A DNA stretch of 64,000 nt from Veillonella sp. DNF00869 (GTDB lineage: Bacteria > Bacillota > Negativicutes > Veillonellales > Veillonellaceae). A program made the position numbers and the translations under genes. Position 1 is the stretch's first letter. The number at the start of each line of letters is the position of its first letter. Location of the stretch: NCBI RefSeq assembly GCF_001553345.1, contig NZ_KQ960749.1:62001-126000 (forward strand). Reading direction: 5' to 3'. Positions 7,514 to 16,633 of this stretch are shown here, in pieces. The notes under the pieces are model-generated. The model was not told where the DNA came from. It did not search any database and worked only from the letters and a program-made list of their open reading frames with translations.

Positions 7514-10500
7514 TTATAGTAACTCTACTGCATTGGCCCCTAGTAAGGCTTGCACACGCCCAATAGATTCTTTTGATGGGGTGAAATAAAAACTACGGTT
7601 CACCGCTAAGCTGCGTTTTTGACGTTGCAAGAATAGAGTGACTGGTGTATCTCCTTGTAATTCTTGCAACAGCTTTTGTAATTGTTGGCTCACTTGCGGT
7701 GTATCATGAGCTATATCAATATGAATACGAATCTGTCGTACTCTATCATATTCTACTTTCAATAATTGTACGGAACTAGCAATGCATTGCACACCTTTTT
7801 CATCCGCATCAATGCGTCCCTCGATAGCTACCACACCATCCCGTTGCAATAGCATATGACTTTTTTGATACCCTTGTGGGAATACTACCACTTGTACGGT
7901 GCCTGTGAAATCTTCCAAGGTTAAGGTGCACATTTTTTCCTGTTTCGCTTTCGTTAATCGATCTACTTTTTCCGTAATCAATCCACCAATAGTAACAGTT
8001 TTGCCATCAAAATCTTCTGGATTTTCTGCTAAGCGCCCTAATTGAAACAGCCCTTCCAATTCATCACGATAGGCATCTAAAGGATGGCCCGTAATATAAA
8101 AGCCGGTATATTCCTTTTCATCTTTTAGTTTCAGCTCTTTGGGCAAGTCTGGCAGGTTAGGAACATGGATAGTTTCCATTTCCTCTACCTCCGCAAAGAG
8201 ACTCACCGCTCCTAAGGCACTATTTTTTTGTCCTTTAGAACCAATCCCTTGGGCTTGTTCATAAATCTGCAATAGCTGATTACGATTTTCTTTGAAAGAG
8301 TCCATCGCCCCGCATCGGATTAAACTTTCTAACAAGCGCTTATTCACCACACGATACGGAATGCGTTCGCAAAAATCAACAATGGATGTAAATTGTCCAT
8401 TGGCCTTACGCTCTGCAAGCAATTCTTCAATAGCATTATCACCTACATTTTTGATACCACCTAAACCAAAACGAATTTGTCCATTTTGTACGGTAAACAT
8501 ACGCTCCGAATGGTTGATATCTGGTCCTAATACAGCCACCTGTTTCGCTTTACACACATTGATATAATTCGTCATTTTATCCATATTACCCATAAAGCTT
8601 GTCATAGTAGCAGCCATAAACTCTGGGAAATAATGGGCTTTCAGGTACGCCGTTTGATATGCAATATAGGCATAAGCGGCAGAGTGGGATTTATTAAATC
8701 CATAACCTGCGAAATATAGCAAGAGATCAAATACTTCATTGGCTAGCTTCTCATCGATACCATTGTTCACAGAACCAGACACAAAGGAATCTCGTTGTGC
8801 TTTTAGTACAGATTCCTTTTTCTTACCCATGGCACGGCGCATTAAGTCCGCCTGCCCCAAGGAGAATCCCCCCATAGCAGAGGCAATCTGCATAACTTGT
8901 TCTTGGTATAGGATAACCCCAAATGTATCCTCTAAAATAGGCTCTAATATAGGATGTAAATAGGTCACTTCTTTTTCTTTATGACGACGCTTGATAAAAT
9001 CTTCTACCATGCCCGATCCCAACGGTCCTGGACGATAGAGGGCCACTAAAGGAATTAAATCTTCAAAATGTTCTGGCTTCAAATCCATTACTAATTTTGT
9101 AATCCCTTCCGATTCTAACTGGAAGACCCCTGCTGTTTCCCCTTTACATAAGATTTCACAAGATGCCTTGTCATCTAACGGGATGGCATCCAAGTCTAGC
9201 TCAACACCATGATTTTCCTTAATGAGGCGTAGTGCCTCACCCATCACTGTCAACGTACGAAGTCCCAAAAAGTCCATCTTCAATAGGCCTAGTTCTTCGA
9301 TATTATCTTTATCATATTGCGTGACAAAACCATCTTCATTGGAGTTTTGTACCGGCACATACTCATCTAATGGTGCTGCTGAAATTACGACCCCCGCCGC
9401 ATGGGTAGAAGAGTTTCTCGCAATGCCTTCTAAGCGCAAGCAAAGATCAAATAGTTCTTTTACCGATGCATCACTTTCATATAGATCTTTGAGTTCTTTT
9501 ACCTCTAAAGATTTTTTCAAAGTGATACCTAGCTCATTGGGAATCATCTTAGCTAATCGATTCACCTCTGGCAAAGGCATATCTAGCACGCGACCTACAT
9601 CACGAATAACAGCACGAGCCGCTTCGGTACCGAAGGTAATAATTTGTGCTACTCGCTCTTGTCCATATTTTTCTGTCACATATTCGATGACCTTATTCCG
9701 AGTTTCATAGCAGAAGTCGATATCGATATCGGGCATGCTCACCCGCTCCGGATTCAAGAACCGTTCAAAGAGCAAATCGTATTTAATAGGATCTAGACCT
9801 GTAATCCCTAATAAGTAGGCTACCACTGACCCTGCTGCACTACCACGACCCGGGCCTACTAGTACCCCATGTTCACGAGCATATTTAACATAGTCCCAAA
9901 CGATGAGGAAGTAATCTTCAAAGCCCATGCGACTAATAACACCTAACTCATAATCTAGTCGCTCTTGTAATACCGGTGTTACCTCTGGATAGAATTGAGG
10001 AATATAGGACTCACAAACTTTACGCAAGTAAGAATGTGCTGTTTCCCCTTCTGGTACATCAAATTTTGGCAAATGGTGTGCATCAAAATTGAACTCTACA
10101 TGGCAACGTTCCGCAATCTTCAAGGTATTATCCAAAGCTTCTGGAATATGACCAAAGAGTTCTTCCATCTCATCGCCGCTTTTCATGTAAAACTCATTAC
10201 TGAAAAACTTCATGCGATCTACATCATTCCGCCTTGCACCCGTAGCAATACATACCTTAATATCATGAGCTTCCGCATCGTCTGCATAAACATAGTGAAA
10301 GTCATTAGAACATACAAGTCCCACACCATATTGCTCCGCCATATCTACCAACACATCTTGAACACGTAATTCCTTAGGATCTCCATGGTTCTGAATCTCT
10401 AAGAAAAAGTTCTCTTTTCCATAGGTCTCAAGATACCATTCCAAAGCACGATGAGCGCCCTCAATGTTGTCCTGTAAAATCAGTTGCGGAATTTCTCCTG

Positions 10501-10921
10501 CAATACAAGCACTCAAAGCAATAATTCCTTTATTGTAGGTAGATAGCAAATCTCGATCAGCACGCGGCTTGCGGTAGAACCCTTCTGTAGAGGATTTAGA
10601 TACAATTTTTACAATATTTTCGTATCCTTCCATGGTTTCTGCTAAGAGAATTAAATGCTTTAATCGTTCATAGGTCTTACCTTCAGGGCGGTCAAAACGA
10701 CTGCCTTCGGTCACATACACTTCGCATCCTAAGATGGGTTTGATACCTTGTGCCATGGCCTCTTTATAAAAATATATGGCTCCATACATATTACCATGGT
10801 CCGTTAACGCTAGGGCAGGCATATTGAGTTCTTTCGCACGACTCACCATTTGTGGCAATCGGCTAATGCCATCAATGAGGCTATATTCACTATGACTATG
10901 CAGATGTACAAATGGTCTCAT
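7514..10921 (-). CDS. dnaE: DNA polymerase III alpha subunit (DnaE)
   Basis: 1135 residues, the normal length for DnaE replicative/translesion polymerase. The PHP domain occupies the N-terminus (FVHLHSHSEYSLIDG, TDHGNMYGA), the polymerase core follows with GPGRGSAAGS and the catalytic aspartates in MPDIDIDF near residue 400, then FNKSHSAAYA, and an OB-fold (VTIGGLITEKVDR, TLEDFTGTVQVVVFP) near residue 1000. Unlike PolC there is no built-in DEDD exonuclease. ATG 10921 follows GGAGGG closely. It heads the operon with pyk and the BI-1-like gene; a TATAAT on the minus strand at 10966-10971 is a likely -10. Confidence 0.96.
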   Translation of the reverse strand: MRPFVHLHSHSEYSLIDGISRLPQMVSRAKELNMPALALTDHGNMYGAIYFYKEAMAQGIKPILGCEVYVTEGSRFDRPEGKTYERLKHLILLAETMEGYENIVKIVSKSSTEGFYRKPRADRDLLSTYNKGIIALSACIAGEIPQLILQDNIEGAHRALEWYLETYGKENFFLEIQNHGDPKELRVQDVLVDMAEQYGVGLVCSNDFHYVYADDAEAHDIKVCIATGARRNDVDRMKFFSNEFYMKSGDEMEELFGHIPEALDNTLKIAERCHVEFNFDAHHLPKFDVPEGETAHSYLRKVCESYIPQFYPEVTPVLQERLDYELGVISRMGFEDYFLIVWDYVKYAREHGVLVGPGRGSAAGSVVAYLLGITGLDPIKYDLLFERFLNPERVSMPDIDIDFCYETRNKVIEYVTEKYGQERVAQIITFGTEAARAVIRDVGRVLDMPLPEVNRLAKMIPNELGITLKKSLEVKELKDLYESDASVKELFDLCLRLEGIARNSSTHAAGVVISAAPLDEYVPVQNSNEDGFVTQYDKDNIEELGLLKMDFLGLRTLTVMGEALRLIKENHGVELDLDAIPLDDKASCEILCKGETAGVFQLESEGITKLVMDLKPEHFEDLIPLVALYRPGPLGSGMVEDFIKRRHKEKEVTYLHPILEPILEDTFGVILYQEQVMQIASAMGGFSLGQADLMRRAMGKKKESVLKAQRDSFVSGSVNNGIDEKLANEVFDLLLYFAGYGFNKSHSAAYAYIAYQTAYLKAHYFPEFMAATMTSFMGNMDKMTNYINVCKAKQVAVLGPDINHSERMFTVQNGQIRFGLGGIKNVGDNAIEELLAERKANGQFTSIVDFCERIPYRVVNKRLLESLIRCGAMDSFKENRNQLLQIYEQAQGIGSKGQKNSALGAVSLFAEVEEMETIHVPNLPDLPKELKLKDEKEYTGFYITGHPLDAYRDELEGLFQLGRLAENPEDFDGKTVTIGGLITEKVDRLTKAKQEKMCTLTLEDFTGTVQVVVFPQGYQKSHMLLQRDGVVAIEGRIDADEKGVQCIASSVQLLKVEYDRVRQIRIHIDIAHDTPQVSQQLQKLLQELQGDTPVTLFLQRQKRSLAVNRSFYFTPSKESIGRVQALLGANAVELL

Positions 10922-10965
10922 GGGCCCTCCTTACTAACGTAACGCGATATGCTTTCATTTCCTCT

Positions 10966-10971
10966 ATTATA
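10966..10971 (-). promoter_or_regulatory. Candidate -10 box for the dnaE operon
   Basis: A perfect TATAAT on the minus strand 45 bases before the dnaE start codon. No good -35 hexamer is seen at 16-18 bases, so the call rests on the -10 and position. Confidence 0.4.
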
Positions 10972-11045
10972 TCATAATTTGCATATTTCAGTGTACCGTG
11001 AAAGCGTTTGACACCCATCAATTACTGCATCCTTTCAAACTTAAA

Positions 11046-11084
11046 AATGCCTATGTAATTCGCACAGCCAATTACACAGGCATT
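11046..11084 (-). terminator. Terminator after the YgjP-type metallopeptidase gene
   Basis: Arms 11046-11060 and 11070-11084 pair at 14 of 15 positions with a nine-base loop; on the minus strand the second arm is followed by TTTTTAA. On the plus strand it also has a T-rich tail, but no plus-strand gene ends here. Confidence 0.8.
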
Positions 11085-11132
11085 GTTTTATTTGATACAT
11101 GTTACTGCTTGGTACATCAATGCTAGGCAAAT

Positions 11133-11996
11133 TTATGTATAATATGCCTTCATCTCCGCTTTCACTTGTTGCCAGTTCGGCAACACATCACTCATGACCT
11201 TGTAAAAGCGTGATGAATGGTTCGCCTCGATAAAATGGGCAAATTCATGGACCATCACATAGTGAGCAAACTCGGTAGGCCCTAATAGCAATCGAGTATT
11301 CATAGTGATAATTTCTTTTACAGGCATACAGGATCCCCAACGGCTCGTCATATATCGCAATCGCAAGGTCGGTGTCGGCACTGTATACCCCGCTTGTTGA
11401 AACTCACTATACACTTGTTGTGCTAACTCTTCCATGAAGTCCTGCCCAAGAGTTTTCCAAAAGCTAAGCCACATTCGTTCTACTTTGCTAGCATCCAAGG
11501 TCTCATGATCACTTGGATATCGCACTAGCAATATATCATTTGCTACTGTTACTGCATAAGTAGAGGCGCTCCCGCCCCATAGTTTTCTGTGTGAAAGACT
11601 ACCTTGTACGGCTTTCCTTTTTGATGAACTACCTTGCAATGGAGAATCTGACGGAGTATCGCTTAATTGACTATCCTGCGAAGATGTTTTCAAGTAGGCA
11701 GATACTGTATGAGGCTTTTCTAGTACTACTCGATACATCTTGCCCATCACAATGATTTCTGTATCTAAATCTGGTACCATCGGATGACCGCCTCTGCTTT
11801 TTCGATTTTGCAGCGCCTTTTCTATGAAAGTTCGATGACGACAGATGAAGGCTTCAATCATTCCTAGGGGGACACGAGGGGAGGCAGACACTCGTACTAC
11901 GCCACTGGTGGTGACACGAAGATTCATGTTCTTCACGCGTTTTCTATGCAGTTCATAAGTAATGCTGCCATCTGGCAGTGTGCGAAGTTCTTTCAT
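11133..11996 (-). CDS. YgjP/DUF45-family zinc metallopeptidase-like protein with Ser-rich insert
   Basis: 287 residues. The C-terminal half holds MTSRWGSCMPVKEIITMNTRLLL and the zinc motif HEFAHFIEANHSSRFY (HExxH-like HEFAH plus a later His), diagnostic of the YgjP-like (DUF45, M48-related) family. The N-terminal part ELHRKRVKNMNLRVTTSGVVRVSAS is the typical beta-rich lead-in. Between about residues 103 and 147 there is a low-complexity Ser/Lys/Gln stretch (TSSQDSQLSDTPSDSPLQGS and on), which typical members of about 230-240 residues lack. The substrate is unknown. The gene stands alone, with its own terminator. HExxH is written HEFAH here, consistent with an active metalloprotease. Confidence 0.85.
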   Translation of the reverse strand: MKELRTLPDGSITYELHRKRVKNMNLRVTTSGVVRVSASPRVPLGMIEAFICRHRTFIEKALQNRKSRGGHPMVPDLDTEIIVMGKMYRVVLEKPHTVSAYLKTSSQDSQLSDTPSDSPLQGSSSKRKAVQGSLSHRKLWGGSASTYAVTVANDILLVRYPSDHETLDASKVERMWLSFWKTLGQDFMEELAQQVYSEFQQAGYTVPTPTLRLRYMTSRWGSCMPVKEIITMNTRLLLGPTEFAHYVMVHEFAHFIEANHSSRFYKVMSDVLPNWQQVKAEMKAYYT

Positions 11997-12078
11997 CCTA
12001 TCTCCTGTATCTCCTATATCATTACTAATGTATTACTTATATATCTATTATAGGCTTTCACCCCTATAAAACACAACA

Positions 12079-12118
12079 AAATAGAGAAAGCCATGGTATC
12101 CCACTACTTTCTCTATTT
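12079..12118 (-). terminator. Terminator of typA
   Basis: Perfect 12-base arms at 12079-12090 and 12107-12118 around a 16-base loop; minus-strand tail is TTTGTTGTGT. It lies 38 bases past the typA stop codon. Confidence 0.8.
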
Positions 12119-12155
12119 CTATGTACATAGACTATTCCTAGTCTAGTATATGTAA

Positions 12156-13967
12156 TTATTTTGCTGCTTTTGCTGCTTTCGCACGAGCAGAACGATCCAA
12201 GATGGCTTTACGCATACGGATGTTTTCTGGTGTTACTTCTACCAATTCGTCATCGTTAATCCACTCTAAGGCTTGTTCCAAGCTGAAGATACGTGGAGGT
12301 GTCAAACGAACTGCCTCATCAGAGGAGCTAGAACGCATGTTAGTAACATGTTTCTTTTTGTTAGGGTTTACGTCCATGTCATTTTCACGAGCATTTTCGC
12401 CGATAACTTGACCTGTGTATACTGGCACATTAGCACCCAAGAATAAAGTACCACGGTCTTGTACAGAGTTCAAACCATATGGTGTTGTTTCGCCATCTTC
12501 GAAGGCTACCAAGGCACCGCGGGTACGGCCTGGGATATCCCCTTTGTATGGTGCATAGCCATGGAATACATGGTTCATGATACCATTACCTTTTGTAGCT
12601 GTTAAGAATTGTGCACGGAAACCAATCAAACCACGAGCAGGTACTACGAATTCCATACGTAAGTAACCAGCTAATTCAACCATGTTGATTAACTCAGCTT
12701 TACGAACACCTAAGTTTTCCATAACAGCGCCCATAAATTCTTGTGGCACATCGATAGTTAAATGCTCCAATGGTTCACATTTTTGACCATTGATATCTTT
12801 GAAAATTACACGAGGTTTACCCACTTGCAATTCGTAACCTTCACGGCGCATAGTTTCGATCAATACTGCCAAATGCAATTCGCCACGGCCAGATACTTTG
12901 AAAGAGTCCGGAGAATCTGTTTCTTCTACACGCATGGATACGTTAGTTTCTACTTCTTTGAACAAACGGTCACGTAAATGACGACTTGTTACATAGTCAC
13001 CTTCACGGCCTGCGAATGGAGAGTTATTAACGGAGAACATCATGGATAATGTTGGCTCATCGATAGAGATTGTTGGTAGTGCTTCTGGATTTTCTGCATC
13101 CGCTACAGTCTCACCGATATTGATGTCATCGATACCTACGAAAGCGATGATGTCGCCCATGCCTGCTTCATCTGTTTCTACACGATTTAAGCCATTGTAT
13201 GTGTACACACGGCCGATTTTGCCTTTACGAGTGCTTTCGCCATTCATCAACACCACTTGTTGATTGGTTTTCATGCGACCACGAACGATACGACCTACTG
13301 CAATTTTTCCTACGAAATCATCATAGTCAAGGGTAGTTACCATGAATTGCAATGGACCATCGATGTCGCCTTGTGGAGCAGGAATTTCTTTGATCAATAC
13401 ATCGAATAATGCAGTCATATCTGTGGAATCATCTTCCATGGATGCTTTCGCAATGCCATCACGAGCAGAGGCATACACCACTGGGAAGTCCAATTGATCA
13501 TCGTCTGCTTCCAATTCCATGAATAATTCTAATACTTCATCTTCTACTTCATGAACGCGTTGGTCAGGACGGTCAATTTTGTTGATAACCACGATTGGTT
13601 TCAATCCTTGTTCCAAAGCTTTGCGCAATACATATTTAGTTTGTGGCATTGGACCTTCGAAAGAGTCCACCAATAACAATACGCCATCAACCATGTTCAA
13701 TACACGTTCTACTTCACCACCGAAGTCAGCATGGCCCGGTGTGTCCACGATGTTAATTTTTACATCGTTATGCATAACTGCTGTATTTTTGGAAAGGATC
13801 GTAATCCCTCTTTCACGTTCTAAGTCGTTAGAGTCCATTACACGCTCAGCAACTTTTTCATTGTCACGGAAAATATGACTTTGTTTAAGCAATGCGTCTA
13901 CCAATGTTGTTTTACCATGGTCAACGTGGGCGATAATCGCCACATTGCGAAGATTTTCACGAATCAT
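12156..13967 (-). CDS. typA: Ribosome-binding translational GTPase TypA/BipA
   Basis: 603 residues, the expected length. All GTPase motifs are intact: [15 protein letters not shown] (G1), [13 protein letters not shown] (G2), [12 protein letters not shown] (G3), NKIDRPD (G4) and YASARDG (G5), followed by domain II, the EF-G-like domains III and V, and the family-specific C-terminal domain starting near [15 protein letters not shown]. TypA helps 50S assembly and translation under stress or cold. The C-terminus ends in a basic Ala/Lys tail. The gene is monocistronic, with a terminator downstream and about 200 bases of non-coding sequence upstream. Confidence 0.96.
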   Translation of the reverse strand: MIRENLRNVAIIAHVDHGKTTLVDALLKQSHIFRDNEKVAERVMDSNDLERERGITILSKNTAVMHNDVKINIVDTPGHADFGGEVERVLNMVDGVLLLVDSFEGPMPQTKYVLRKALEQGLKPIVVINKIDRPDQRVHEVEDEVLELFMELEADDDQLDFPVVYASARDGIAKASMEDDSTDMTALFDVLIKEIPAPQGDIDGPLQFMVTTLDYDDFVGKIAVGRIVRGRMKTNQQVVLMNGESTRKGKIGRVYTYNGLNRVETDEAGMGDIIAFVGIDDINIGETVADAENPEALPTISIDEPTLSMMFSVNNSPFAGREGDYVTSRHLRDRLFKEVETNVSMRVEETDSPDSFKVSGRGELHLAVLIETMRREGYELQVGKPRVIFKDINGQKCEPLEHLTIDVPQEFMGAVMENLGVRKAELINMVELAGYLRMEFVVPARGLIGFRAQFLTATKGNGIMNHVFHGYAPYKGDIPGRTRGALVAFEDGETTPYGLNSVQDRGTLFLGANVPVYTGQVIGENARENDMDVNPNKKKHVTNMRSSSSDEAVRLTPPRIFSLEQALEWINDDELVEVTPENIRMRKAILDRSARAKAAKAAK

Positions 13968-14068
13968 TCTATACTCCTTTATCTACTTAAGTAGGGTATT
14001 CCTAATATTTGTACAAATTGTACTACGACAGTCTATTATATACTTTATTTTAGGATTTTACAAGGAAA

Positions 14069-14119
14069 AAACGTCACATACTTTCATCCTATAGAAGGCT
14101 ATGAAAGTACATGACGTTT
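14069..14119 (-). terminator. Terminator of the BASS transporter gene
   Basis: Arms 14069-14087 and 14101-14119 pair at 17 of 19 positions; the minus-strand tail is GTTTTTTCC. The arms contain an inverted pair of the word TGAAAGT, which recurs through this window. Confidence 0.8.
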
Positions 14120-14176
14120 CTACTAGATATTTAATTTTCTAAATGCTCTAATACCCAAAGTACATTAACTTATGGA

Positions 14177-15115
14177 TTAATGTGTACTTTTAGAATCGTT
14201 TCTTCGGCAAATGCCCGCAAAGATAGATCCTGTAAAGTTATGGATAATGGAGAACACGGCGCCTGCTACGGCTGCTTGTGGTGTAAAGTGTTTCAATGCC
14301 AAGCTAGCTGCCAAGGCAGAGTTTTGCATTGCCACTTCGATTTGCATAGCACGGCGATCTGGTACATTAGAACCAAATAGACGGCAAATGAAATACGTCA
14401 CTACATAACCGCTCACATTTTGCACCAAACAAGCCAAGAAAATCATCACTCCGTGAGCTAAGATATTATCCCGGCTAACGGCAGTGACGCCAGCTAAGAT
14501 GATCAATACAGCTACGGCACCTACTGTTGGCAATACTTCTTTCACAGGTTCAATACGAGAACCGATGAAATAATTTACAATAATTCCTAGCGCAATTGGG
14601 ACCGCAATGATTTTCACAATAGACATGAACATCGGCCAAAATGCAATATCTACGGTTTGTCCAGCATATAACACGATGAAGATTGGTGTTAACACTGGTG
14701 CCAATAATGTGGATACTGTTGTGGCAGATACGGATAACGGCACATTACCATTTGCCAAGAATGTCATTACATTAGAAGCGGTACCGCCTGGTGCTGCCCC
14801 CAATAGGATAAAGCCTAAGGCGATTTCTGGTGGGAATCCAAACAAGTTCCCCACTAACCAACCTGCTAGTGGCATCCATAAGAATTGAATCAAGGACACC
14901 AAGATCACTTGCCACGGTTGTTTAAATACATCTAAGAATACTTTCCCTGTTAATGTTAAGCCCATGCTGAACATAACTAATTGTAACAAAGGAACTGTTT
15001 GTTTCGCTGCTCCCATGAATATTTCTGGCACTAAAAATGCGATAACTGCCATAGCTAACACAATCCATGCTAGATAATCATTGAACAGTCGATTGATACT
15101 ACGAATAAAACTCAT
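14177..15115 (-). CDS. Bile acid:sodium symporter (BASS) family transporter
   Basis: 312 residues with nine to ten hydrophobic helices. The family blocks are visible: FSMGLTLTGKVF, a P-rich LLGAAPGGTASNVMTFLANGN (the BASS GxxPGGxxSN core) and ALKHFTPQAAVAGAVFSIIHNFTGS at the C-terminus. BASS proteins move organic acids with Na+; bacterial members carry bile acids, pantoate or 2-keto acids, so the true substrate is not predictable and 'bile acid' should not be taken literally. It begins with ATG 15115 and has no close co-directional partner. The C-terminus is short and charged. Confidence 0.85.
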   Translation of the reverse strand: MSFIRSINRLFNDYLAWIVLAMAVIAFLVPEIFMGAAKQTVPLLQLVMFSMGLTLTGKVFLDVFKQPWQVILVSLIQFLWMPLAGWLVGNLFGFPPEIALGFILLGAAPGGTASNVMTFLANGNVPLSVSATTVSTLLAPVLTPIFIVLYAGQTVDIAFWPMFMSIVKIIAVPIALGIIVNYFIGSRIEPVKEVLPTVGAVAVLIILAGVTAVSRDNILAHGVMIFLACLVQNVSGYVVTYFICRLFGSNVPDRRAMQIEVAMQNSALAASLALKHFTPQAAVAGAVFSIIHNFTGSIFAGICRRNDSKSTH

Positions 15116-15458
15116 ATGTAACCTACTTTCTATAAAAAATGAGAACTTTTCAATTATAACAAATATTTCTTTCTAATAAAAGGGATTTATCTTAAATTTA
15201 TAATATATTTGTCCATTTATGTGTTACAACTATTAGCTGTGATATGCATCGTATAGTTTTCGTCCCACTCTCATGATTATAACTAGACTCCGTTATTGTA
15301 TATCAGAAAATGTTATCTACTTAATTGTATAATGAAATTTCACTTCAAAATAAAAAAGAAACATAAGTAACGATAACTCCTAACATCAATATTAGATGCC
15401 TAGATTCCTCATCACTTATATTTCTTCCTTGTGAGACAGTTGTATGTAAACTGATTAA
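15116..15458 (+). other. Gene-free region between BASS gene and cupin gene
   Basis: 343 AT-rich bases with many stops in all frames. It should hold the promoter for the BASS gene on the minus strand and the transcript end of the cupin gene, but I see no convincing box or hairpin. Confidence 0.5.
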
Positions 15459-15899
15459 CTAGCTATTTAAAAACTCCTCGATTACAGGATTTTCCATCAT
15501 CACAGCTTGTTCTTCCTCTGTGATAACTTGCACCTTATCTCGGTCCACATTAACCAAGCAGAGGAAGCCTAAATGATCGTCTTGGTTCGCACGGAATTGG
15601 TGTGCCATCAATTTAGGGATTTCAATCATATCTCCTTCTTGGACGTCTTCCACGGTGTCGCCTAGTAAACATTGGCCTTTCCCACGGAAAATCATAACCA
15701 TATGCGTATGCTCATGGCGCTCCATAGTGCTATACCCACCTGGTTGTACCTCAAAATAACGGAATTGGCATGGAATATCCCAAGCTCCATCAAACAAAAC
15801 TTGACGGGTCACATCTTTAAAAGGGCTATTATCTTGCTTGTATACCAACGTGTCGACTCCATCCCAGGTGTATTCTTTTTGATTAAACTTGCGTATCAT
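15459..15899 (-). CDS. Small single-domain cupin protein
   Basis: 146 residues forming one cupin domain. Cupin motif 1 is RHEHTHMVMIFRGKGQCLLGD near residue 60-80 and motif 2 is GDMIEIPKLMAHQFRAN, supplying the metal-binding histidines, so a metal-dependent enzyme or ligand sensor is likely. Nothing identifies the substrate. An acidic C-terminal tail of about 30 residues (VITEEEQAVMMENPVIEEF) follows the barrel. It lies downstream of the heavy-metal-binding gene, but a terminator-like hairpin at 15916-15945 separates them. Confidence is high for the fold and nil for the specific role. Confidence 0.8.
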   Translation of the reverse strand: MIRKFNQKEYTWDGVDTLVYKQDNSPFKDVTRQVLFDGAWDIPCQFRYFEVQPGGYSTMERHEHTHMVMIFRGKGQCLLGDTVEDVQEGDMIEIPKLMAHQFRANQDDHLGFLCLVNVDRDKVQVITEEEQAVMMENPVIEEFLNS

Positions 15900-15915
15900 A
15901 CTAACTCCTATAAAA

Positions 15916-15945
15916 GGGCCATCTTGAAATCAATCCAGATAGCCC
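15916..15945 (-). terminator. Terminator of the heavy-metal-binding protein gene
   Basis: Arms 15916-15924 and 15937-15945 pair with one G:U position around a 12-base loop, and the minus strand continues CCCTTTTATAG. It lies between the HMA gene and the cupin start. Confidence 0.65.
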
Positions 15946-15992
15946 CTCCTTGTATTCTAATATATACCCGGCATATCACCAGATAGTACGCC

Positions 15993-16298
15993 TTATTTGA
16001 ATATTTTCTTAATAGCGCCCAAAATGCCACCATGTTCATGAACATAGTCTTTCACAGATTCCACTTCAAAACCTGTTTCGTCGATAGCTGCACGAATTGT
16101 TGCTTCATCTATTTTTGTATGATCAAAGCGAATTCTTACTTCTTTTGTCGCTAAATCGACAACAGATTCCAACACGCCTAGTAAACCACGGACAGCTGTA
16201 TTGACCGTATTTTCACAATTTTCACACATCATACCTGGAACATGAAATAATTTCGTAGTCACATTACCTGTGCTACCGCAACCGCAATCTTTACACAT
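15993..16298 (-). CDS. Heavy-metal-associated (HMA) domain protein, CopZ-like
   Basis: 101 residues. The HMA fold is marked by GMMCENCENTVNTAV (the GMxCxxC metal site) at about residues 22-36 and the downstream pattern VDLATKEVRIRFDHTKIDEATIRAAIDE. Such domains carry Cu+ or another soft metal. Two additions are unusual for a bare chaperone: an N-terminal CKDCGCG cluster in the first seven residues and a roughly 20-residue C-terminal tail with HEHGG and a basic end (IKKIFK). The ribosome site lies in a 26-base copy of the end of tatA (see the repeat entry). No P-type ATPase gene is adjacent. Confidence 0.82.
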   Translation of the reverse strand: MCKDCGCGSTGNVTTKLFHVPGMMCENCENTVNTAVRGLLGVLESVVDLATKEVRIRFDHTKIDEATIRAAIDETGFEVESVKDYVHEHGGILGAIKKIFK

Positions 16299-16304
16299 AG
16301 TTCC

Positions 16305-16330
16305 TCCTAATTATTTTGTTTATGACTATT
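16305..16330. repeat. 26-base direct repeat, copy 1 (leader of the HMA gene)
   Basis: Identical to 16381-16406. This copy ends 7 bases before the HMA start codon and supplies the first part of its AGGAGG ribosome site (TTAGGA, continued by GGA). Confidence 0.9.
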
Positions 16331-16380
16331 TTTAGCCCCTAAATAAGGAGCAGAAATATGACTAAATTCATTATAGCACA

Positions 16381-16406
16381 TCCTAATTATTTTGTTTATG
16401 ACTATT
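16381..16406. repeat. 26-base direct repeat, copy 2 (end of tatA)
   Basis: Identical to 16305-16330. This copy encodes the last residues and stop codon of TatA (NSHKQNN then TAG). A 50-base spacer with a TATAAT-type box on the minus strand separates the copies. Confidence 0.9.
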
Positions 16407-16607
16407 AGTAGCACCAGCTTCTACATCAATGGTTTCCGCTTTTGCAGGTTCTTCTTTAGCTACTTTTTTATCGCCACTAACAGCATCTTTAAATTCATTA
16501 ATACTTTTACCAATGGCCTTACCAATTTCAGGTAACTTTTTAGGTCCAAAGATAACAAGGGCAATAATTAAAATAAGAAATAACTCTTGTGTACCAAAAT
16601 TAAACAT
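16383..16607 (-). CDS. tatA: Twin-arginine translocase TatA/E-type subunit
   Basis: 74 residues from ATG 16607, the codon with GAGG upstream; an in-frame ATG seven codons earlier is less likely because TatA proteins begin right before the helix. The structure is classic: one N-terminal membrane helix ([20 protein letters not shown]), the [16 protein letters not shown] hinge and amphipathic helix, and an acidic/lysine-rich tail. TatA oligomers form the pore for folded proteins exported by the Tat pathway. No tatC is in view. The gene begins 27 bases after pgl ends, so it may be read from the zwf-pgl transcript. Confidence 0.9.
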   Translation of the reverse strand: MFNFGTQELFLILIIALVIFGPKKLPEIGKAIGKSINEFKDAVSGDKKVAKEEPAKAETIDVEAGATNSHKQNN

Positions 16608-16633
16608 ACCTAATACCTCGCATTTCAAATCAA

